This document shows, one piece after another, positions 59,937 through 64,000 of a stretch of DNA of 64,000 bases. Origin of the DNA: JAJDUF01 sp965238265. Its GTDB lineage: Bacteria; Chloroflexota; UBA11872; UBA12225; JAJDUF01. The notes under the pieces are model-generated. The model saw only the letters and a list, made by a program, of their open reading frames with translations, had not been told where the DNA came from and did not search any database. The stretch is from positions 3,720,001 to 3,784,000 of the forward strand of contig OZ250185.1 in assembly GCA_965238265.1 (NCBI GenBank), read 5' to 3'. Made by a program: the position numbers and the translations under genes. Each line of letters opens with the position of its first letter. Positions within the stretch are counted from its first letter, which is position 1.

Positions 59937-60728
59937 TCAGCCGTCGCGCTGGCCCCAGAGCACGATGTCCTGGCGCGTGAGGCGTATGTCATCGCCCTCG
60001 CGCACGGGGGCCAAACCGGTCCGGTCGTCATCGAGGGAGGCCCGGAGCAAGCGACGGATCTCGGCCTCATCCTCCGGCGAGGTGTTGGCCGTAGATGCCC
60101 AGGCGCTCGCCGTCGTATGCCGGGTGAAGTGTCGGACGGCGCGCACTGGACACCCCACGTCCGCCATCAACTCACGCAAGCGCGACTCGCTGAACGCCTC
60201 AACGTGCGAGGGGTTACGCAGCCGCTCCAGGTGGTTGAGCCGCGCTGCTTTGTCCGGCTCCTCGGGCAAACAGAACTCGCCGATCACCAGCCGTCCACCC
60301 GGCCGGAGGACACGGGCCATCTCGGCCAGGCCGGCCACAACCTCCGTGAAGTGATGGACGCTGAAGCGGCAGGCCACGACCGCGAAGCAGGCGTCCCGGA
60401 ACGGCAGCCGCGTGGTGTCGGCACTGGCAAGCTGCACGCGGCGCTCCGGCGCGTGGGCCGCGCTCGCCCGGCGGCGCTCGGCGGCGCGCTGTAGCATCGC
60501 CAAGGTGAGGTCCACGCCGACGACGCGCCCCTGCCGGCCAACGGCCGGCGCCAACTCAAAGGCCACCGCCCCGGTCCCGGTGGCCACGTCGAGCGCGACC
60601 GTCGTGGGGATCAGGGCCGCAAACTCAACCATCGCCGTCAGAGTCTCATCCCCAGCGCCCTGATAGGTGGCCGCGCGGGCGGCAAAGTGCTGCTGGACAT
60701 CCTGGGAGGACGGCTTTGGCTCGCTCAT
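59937..60728 (-). CDS. Class I SAM-dependent methyltransferase
   Basis: A 263-residue protein is predicted from the ATG at 60728, which overlaps the stop of the ThuA-like gene as ATGA. The N-terminal QDVQQHFAARAATYQGAGDETL leads into motif I VALDVATGTGAVAFEL. An acidic strand VVGVDLTLAMLQRAAERR, then FAVVACRFSVHHFTEVV and ARVLRPGGRLVIGEFCLPEE follow. This resembles the UbiE/COQ5-like methyltransferase_11 group. The methyl acceptor is unknown. Co-transcription with the ThuA-like gene is implied by the overlap. Confidence 0.9.
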   Translation of the reverse strand: MSEPKPSSQDVQQHFAARAATYQGAGDETLTAMVEFAALIPTTVALDVATGTGAVAFELAPAVGRQGRVVGVDLTLAMLQRAAERRRASAAHAPERRVQLASADTTRLPFRDACFAVVACRFSVHHFTEVVAGLAEMARVLRPGGRLVIGEFCLPEEPDKAARLNHLERLRNPSHVEAFSESRLRELMADVGCPVRAVRHFTRHTTASAWASTANTSPEDEAEIRRLLRASLDDDRTGLAPVREGDDIRLTRQDIVLWGQRDG

Positions 60729-61390
60729 TCCGCTACTACGTCTTCGCGGCGGGCGGCCCAGGCGATGCCGCGGGAGAGCAGACGCTGGACTATCGCGTGC
60801 TCGAACACGGCGCCGACGTGGCCGAGGCAGGTGATGAAGAGCCGGCCGGCGCCGATGTCCTTGACATACGACGACGGCTCGGCGAGATTCTCGCCCTCGT
60901 GGTGTCCCGTCATCACGACGTGGAGGGAGGAACGGTCGGGATATTCGTTGACGTAGCACTCGTCCTCCAGGTCGAAATCGGTAATCCCCTGCGTGATGAA
61001 GTGGTCGGGATCGGCCACGCGGCTCGACATGGGGCTGAAGGGCGGGTGGCCGATAAATCGTCCGCCGACCAACTCGTGGTACTCCGGCCGACCGTTGACG
61101 TTGATCGTCGCGCTGTGGATGCCGACCAGCGCGCCGCCGCCCTGCACCCAATCACTCAGGCCATCCATCTGGGCATCCGTCAGCTCGCCGGGACTACCGA
61201 AGACGAGCAGGCACGGTGCTTGGGCGAGCCGGTCCGCGGTGAGCGCGTCGTGATCTTGCGTAATGGTCAGGTCGAGCCAGTCCAGCGACCAGAGGAACCG
61301 GGCGAGTGCCGCGCGGGCATCGAGGTCCTGCGTATGCACCGCTGCGATGAGCAATGTCGCCCGCAGCTTGCCGTTCGAGTCGGTAGTCAT
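60725..61390 (-). CDS. ThuA domain-containing protein
   Basis: The 221-residue protein has the trehalose-utilisation ThuA fold, related to class I glutamine amidotransferases. Features seen: CLLVFGSPGELTDAQMDGLSDWVQGGGALVGIHSATI, HELVGGRFIGHPPFSPMS, HFITQGITDFDLEDECY and GRLFITCLGHVGAVFEHAIVQRLL. The usual GATase nucleophile Cys is replaced by His/Ser in GIHS, as in ThuA generally. ThuA proteins take part in sugar (3-keto-trehalose-type) metabolism. GGGAGGCAGAAGG precedes the ATG, and the stop overlaps the methyltransferase start. Confidence 0.88.
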   Translation of the reverse strand: MTTDSNGKLRATLLIAAVHTQDLDARAALARFLWSLDWLDLTITQDHDALTADRLAQAPCLLVFGSPGELTDAQMDGLSDWVQGGGALVGIHSATINVNGRPEYHELVGGRFIGHPPFSPMSSRVADPDHFITQGITDFDLEDECYVNEYPDRSSLHVVMTGHHEGENLAEPSSYVKDIGAGRLFITCLGHVGAVFEHAIVQRLLSRGIAWAARREDVVAE

Positions 61391-61664
61391 GTTGCCTTCT
61401 GCCTCCCTCGCGCCGTAGCGCGGCTGCCGCCGGGCTACGCGGTGCTGCTGTGATCTGCGAGCCGACTGTACCATGCCCGCGCGCGCCGTGACGGGCCGTT
61501 GCGCACGGGAGGTGGCCGGCGGTCGTATGGAACCTCTGCCCCCGACGGTGTACACTCCGGGCGGCGGGGTGCGGGGCGTAGCACACCGACTGACGGTATC
61601 CAACGGCGCTGCCGCCTCTATCGCCGGGTGCGCGTAGGCGGGGTCGCGTGGGAAGGAGCGGCTC

Positions 61665-62785
61665 ATGCAGGTAGACCGAGACCTATTCATGGAGCAGGGG
61701 TTTCTGATCCTCCGCGACTTCGTCCCGCGGGACAAGCTCGACGCCCTCCGCGCCAGCCCCGCGTGCTGATGCAGCTGCCGGGGACCATTGATGAGCAGAC
61801 CGCCAACGTCGTCGAGGATTTCTGGATTGCCGACGTGACCCTGGAGGTCGCCGGCCGGCTCCTCCCTGGCAAGCCGAAGGTTCACGAGATGATGATGATG
61901 TGCAGCCCGCCGGTGCATGACCATCCGGGTGGCACGGGCTGGCACCGGGACATCAGCGCCATCAACACGGCGCCGCTGGGGGCACTCCAAGCGGACCTGA
62001 TCGAGAACGGACCGCGCTATACCCAGTGGAACGTCCCGCGCTACGACGACAACGTCCTGTGGATCGTCCCCGGCAGTCACCAGCGCCTGAATACGCCGGA
62101 GGAAAATGCCTCGCTGCGGCGCAGCAACCGGCAGCCGGTGCCCGGCGGCGTGCCGGTCGAGCTACGGGCCGGCGACGCTGCCGTCTACACGCACTACCTC
62201 CTGCATTGGGGCAGCAACTACACGACCAAGCTGCGCCGCACGCTCCACGGTGGGCACGTCACGCTGGCCGAATTCGACGATCTGGGGTTCGTGGAAGGGC
62301 TGTCGCCGCGCGGCCGGGCGACCTTTGAGCGCTGGTCACGGCAGGGCAAGGCGATGCAAGACGCCACCGAGGCCGCGCTGCGGGCGGTCATTGCCGGGGA
62401 TGCCGCGGCCTACCATGCCGGGCTGGAGACGCTGGAGCCGGGCATGGGGGAGAAGGGCAAGACGGTGTTCACCATCTACCTTTGTAAGGCCGCCCAGCAG
62501 ATCAAAATACGGCAAGACCCGACGTTCGAGGCCCACGATCTGGCCCGCTCGTTCGCGGAGATCTACCATCCCCTGACCTTGAACTGGGGACCGGGGTTCG
62601 CGGAGCGGTTCACGGAGGAGGCGGGCGATGCGCTGTGGCGTCGGTTTGCGGTGCTGGACGCGCAGCTCCAAGCGGGCGAGGACCAAGATGATCCCGGCTT
62701 TCAGAGAGAGCACCCACCCTACCTGGTCAACACCGTACCCGAGAGCGTGAACACCGAGGCGTTCATTGCCAGCTGGCACAGCTGA
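61665..62785 (+). pseudogene. PhyH-family oxygenase gene with N-terminal deletion/frameshift
   Basis: An ATG at 61665 with GGAAGGAG upstream starts a PhyH N terminus (MQVDRDLFMEQGFLILRDFV, PRDKLDALRAS) that hits TGA after 35 codons. In the next frame the family resumes with PRVLMQLPGTIDEQTANVVEDF and runs intact to 62785. It includes the iron motif WHRDISAI, PGSHQRL, and the distal His region THYLLHWGSNYTTKLRRTLHGGHV. About 30-40 residues expected between the two pieces are missing, so a frame-changing deletion near 61760 is likely. The rest looks unmutated, implying recent loss or an assembly gap. Confidence 0.82.
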
Positions 62786-62811
62786 CCTCGCCCCTGCCCG
62801 CATCCGGCGGA

Positions 62812-62851
62812 CTCCCCTCTCCACATGGGGGAGAGGGGCCGGGGGTGAGGC
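62812..62851. repeat. CCCCTCTCC...GGGGAGAGGGGCCGGGGGTGAG hairpin repeat
   Basis: Inverted orientation of the family at 39591 and 58807. It lies between the PhyH pseudogene and the LLM oxidoreductase gene. Confidence 0.7.
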
Positions 62852-62880
62852 TGGGATAGTCCCAGAAGGGAGAGCATGCT

Positions 62881-64000
62881 ATGGCCCTGCCCGCACGGAT
62901 GAAGTTCGGGATTTTCCTGGCGCCATTCCATCGGCTCGGAGAAGACCCTACCCTCGGCTTGGAGCGCGATCTGGAGCTGCTCCAGTGGCTCGACTATCTG
63001 GGGTTCGACGAGGCCTGGATCGGCGAGCACCATAGCGGCGGCTGGGAGACCATTGCCTCCCCGGAGGTGTTCATGGCCACCGCCGCCGAGCGCACCAGGC
63101 ACATCAAGCTCGGCACCGGGGTCATCAGCCTGGCGTACCATCATCCGCTGATGGTCGCCAACCGTATGGTGCTCCTCGACCACCTCACGCGGGGTCGGGT
63201 CATGCTGGGGGTGGGGCCGGGTGCCCTGTCCCCCGATGCGGTCATGCTCGGGGTTGACGTGGTCAGCCAGCGCCAGCGCATGCACGAATCGCTGGACATT
63301 ATCATGCGGCTGCTCACGGAGACGGAGCCGATCACCTACGAGTCGGATTGGTTCCAGCTGCACGACGCGCTGCTACACCTGCGGCCCTATACGCAGCCGC
63401 ACTTCCCCATCGCGGTCGCGGCCTCCGGCTCCCCGTCGGGCATGGAGCTGGCCGGCAAGCATGGGCTGTGGGTGCTCTCGGTCAGCTCGGTGAACCCGCG
63501 TGGCCAGATGACCACCAACCTGAACGAGTTCTGGCAGATTGCCGAGGAAAGCGCCGCCCAGTACGGCCAATCGGTGAGCCGCGACGAGTGGCGGCTGGTG
63601 CTCCACGTACACCTGGCCGAGTCACGTAAGGAAGCCATCGAGCAGGTGCGCGAGGGGGCGGCGGCGTTCCAGCACAGCTACTTCGAGCAGACGCTGGGCC
63701 AGGACGCGCTCACCGACGGCTCCCCGGAGACCATCGTCGAGGCGGCGAACGAACAGGACATCTGGTGTGTAGGCACCCCGGACGATCTCGTTGCCAAGAT
63801 CAAGCGTCTCGCTGAGGCGAGCGGCGGCTTTGGCGGCTTGCTGCTGCTCGCTCATGAGTGGGCCACACGCGAGCAGACCTTCCACAGCTACGAGCTATTG
63901 GCTCGTTATGTCAAGCCTCAGTTCCAAGGCTCCCTGGTCAATCTCACGACTTCGCAGGCCTGGGCCACCGACAAGCTCGCCGAGATCAAGGCCAAGCAGC
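62881..64000 (+). CDS. LLM class flavin-dependent oxidoreductase (3' end outside window)
   Basis: 373 codons are visible from the ATG at 62881 (AGAAGGGAG upstream), and the frame is open at the window end. The bacterial luciferase-like TIM barrel is clear: MKFGIFLAPFHRLGEDPTLG, LDYLGFDEAWIGEHHSGGWE, HIKLGTGVISLAYHHPLMVANRMVLLDHLTRGRVMLGVGPGAL and DEWRLVLHVHLAESR. A final barrel segment VGTPDDLVAKIKRLAEASGGFGGLLLL follows. These enzymes use FMN or F420 to oxidise alkanes, alcohols, sulfonates and similar substrates. GAGALSPDA near the cofactor site does not settle which cofactor. It follows the PhyH pseudogene by 95 bases. Confidence 0.92.
   Translation, partial: MALPARMKFGIFLAPFHRLGEDPTLGLERDLELLQWLDYLGFDEAWIGEHHSGGWETIASPEVFMATAAERTRHIKLGTGVISLAYHHPLMVANRMVLLDHLTRGRVMLGVGPGALSPDAVMLGVDVVSQRQRMHESLDIIMRLLTETEPITYESDWFQLHDALLHLRPYTQPHFPIAVAASGSPSGMELAGKHGLWVLSVSSVNPRGQMTTNLNEFWQIAEESAAQYGQSVSRDEWRLVLHVHLAESRKEAIEQVREGAAAFQHSYFEQTLGQDALTDGSPETIVEAANEQDIWCVGTPDDLVAKIKRLAEASGGFGGLLLLAHEWATREQTFHSYELLARYVKPQFQGSLVNLTTSQAWATDKLAEIKAKQ

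Overview
This 64 kb window is GC-rich and reads as part of an environmental bacterial chromosome. Gene content suggests Chloroflexota, possibly a Caldilineae- or Thermomicrobia-like aquatic or host-associated lineage. The hints are a conserved 248-residue protein I associate with that phylum, repeated PhyH oxygenases, Gfo/Idh/MocA oxidoreductases, an enolase-superfamily enzyme, CehA/McbA and SGNH hydrolases, and many tail- or N-anchored coiled-coil proteins. There is no rRNA, and the assignment is inference with moderate to low confidence.

Layout. 1-2343: a BrnT/BrnA toxin-antitoxin locus in which an IS1-family transposon carrying two passenger genes has split brnT. 2481-9472: cupin, FmdB zinc ribbon, aspS, a CehA/McbA metallohydrolase, an unrecognised protein and a small membrane protein. 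9583-14398: coiled-coil membrane proteins, a frameshifted FN3 surface-protein gene, a dead coiled-coil paralogue and an unusual class I tRNA-Tyr. 14458-19605: carbohydrate and nucleoside catabolism plus a YqeY-like protein. 19729-23703: a 1324-residue secreted subtilase sharing its C-terminal module with the FN3 pseudogene. 23877-26063: a group II intron maturase scrap, a PhyH oxygenase and an SDR. 26263-35650: membrane, glycosyltransferase and lipoprotein genes of a cell-envelope type. 35684-41181: Ldh-family dehydrogenase, FAD glycine oxidase, a beta-propeller protein and mmsA. 41275-42339: a small AT-richer cassette between 27-bp direct repeats, holding an HNH endonuclease and the stub of a C5-cytosine methyltransferase. 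42508-54694: CocE hydrolase, a VapBC45-type toxin-antitoxin pair, a broken M19 dipeptidase, Gfo/Idh, enolase superfamily, a release-factor-like protein, a GATase, a broken membrane glycosyltransferase and a ThDP enzyme. 54806-58525: a two-gene operon (PLD nuclease-AAA+ ATPase fusion plus NurA nuclease), then a DUF433/ribbon-helix-helix pair, ending at tRNA-Leu. 58906-64000: SGNH hydrolase, methyltransferase, ThuA-like protein, a frameshifted PhyH and a truncated LLM flavin oxidoreductase.

How it fits together. Much of the core is scavenging metabolism (nucleosides, sugars, esters, amino acids). Between those genes sit defence and mobile modules: two toxin-antitoxin loci and a possible third, restriction-modification debris, the NurA operon, an IS1 transposon and an intron remnant. 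At least five sizeable genes are broken by frameshifts or stops, and five smaller fragments are recognisable. The window is therefore either undergoing active decay or contains some assembly indels. Intergenic gaps are studded with four families of GC-rich palindromic repeats, sometimes stacked as mosaics.

The strongest candidate for an undescribed system is the PLD-AAA+/NurA operon at 54806-57952. The strongest structural finding is the passenger-carrying IS1 transposon with exact 8-bp target duplication.
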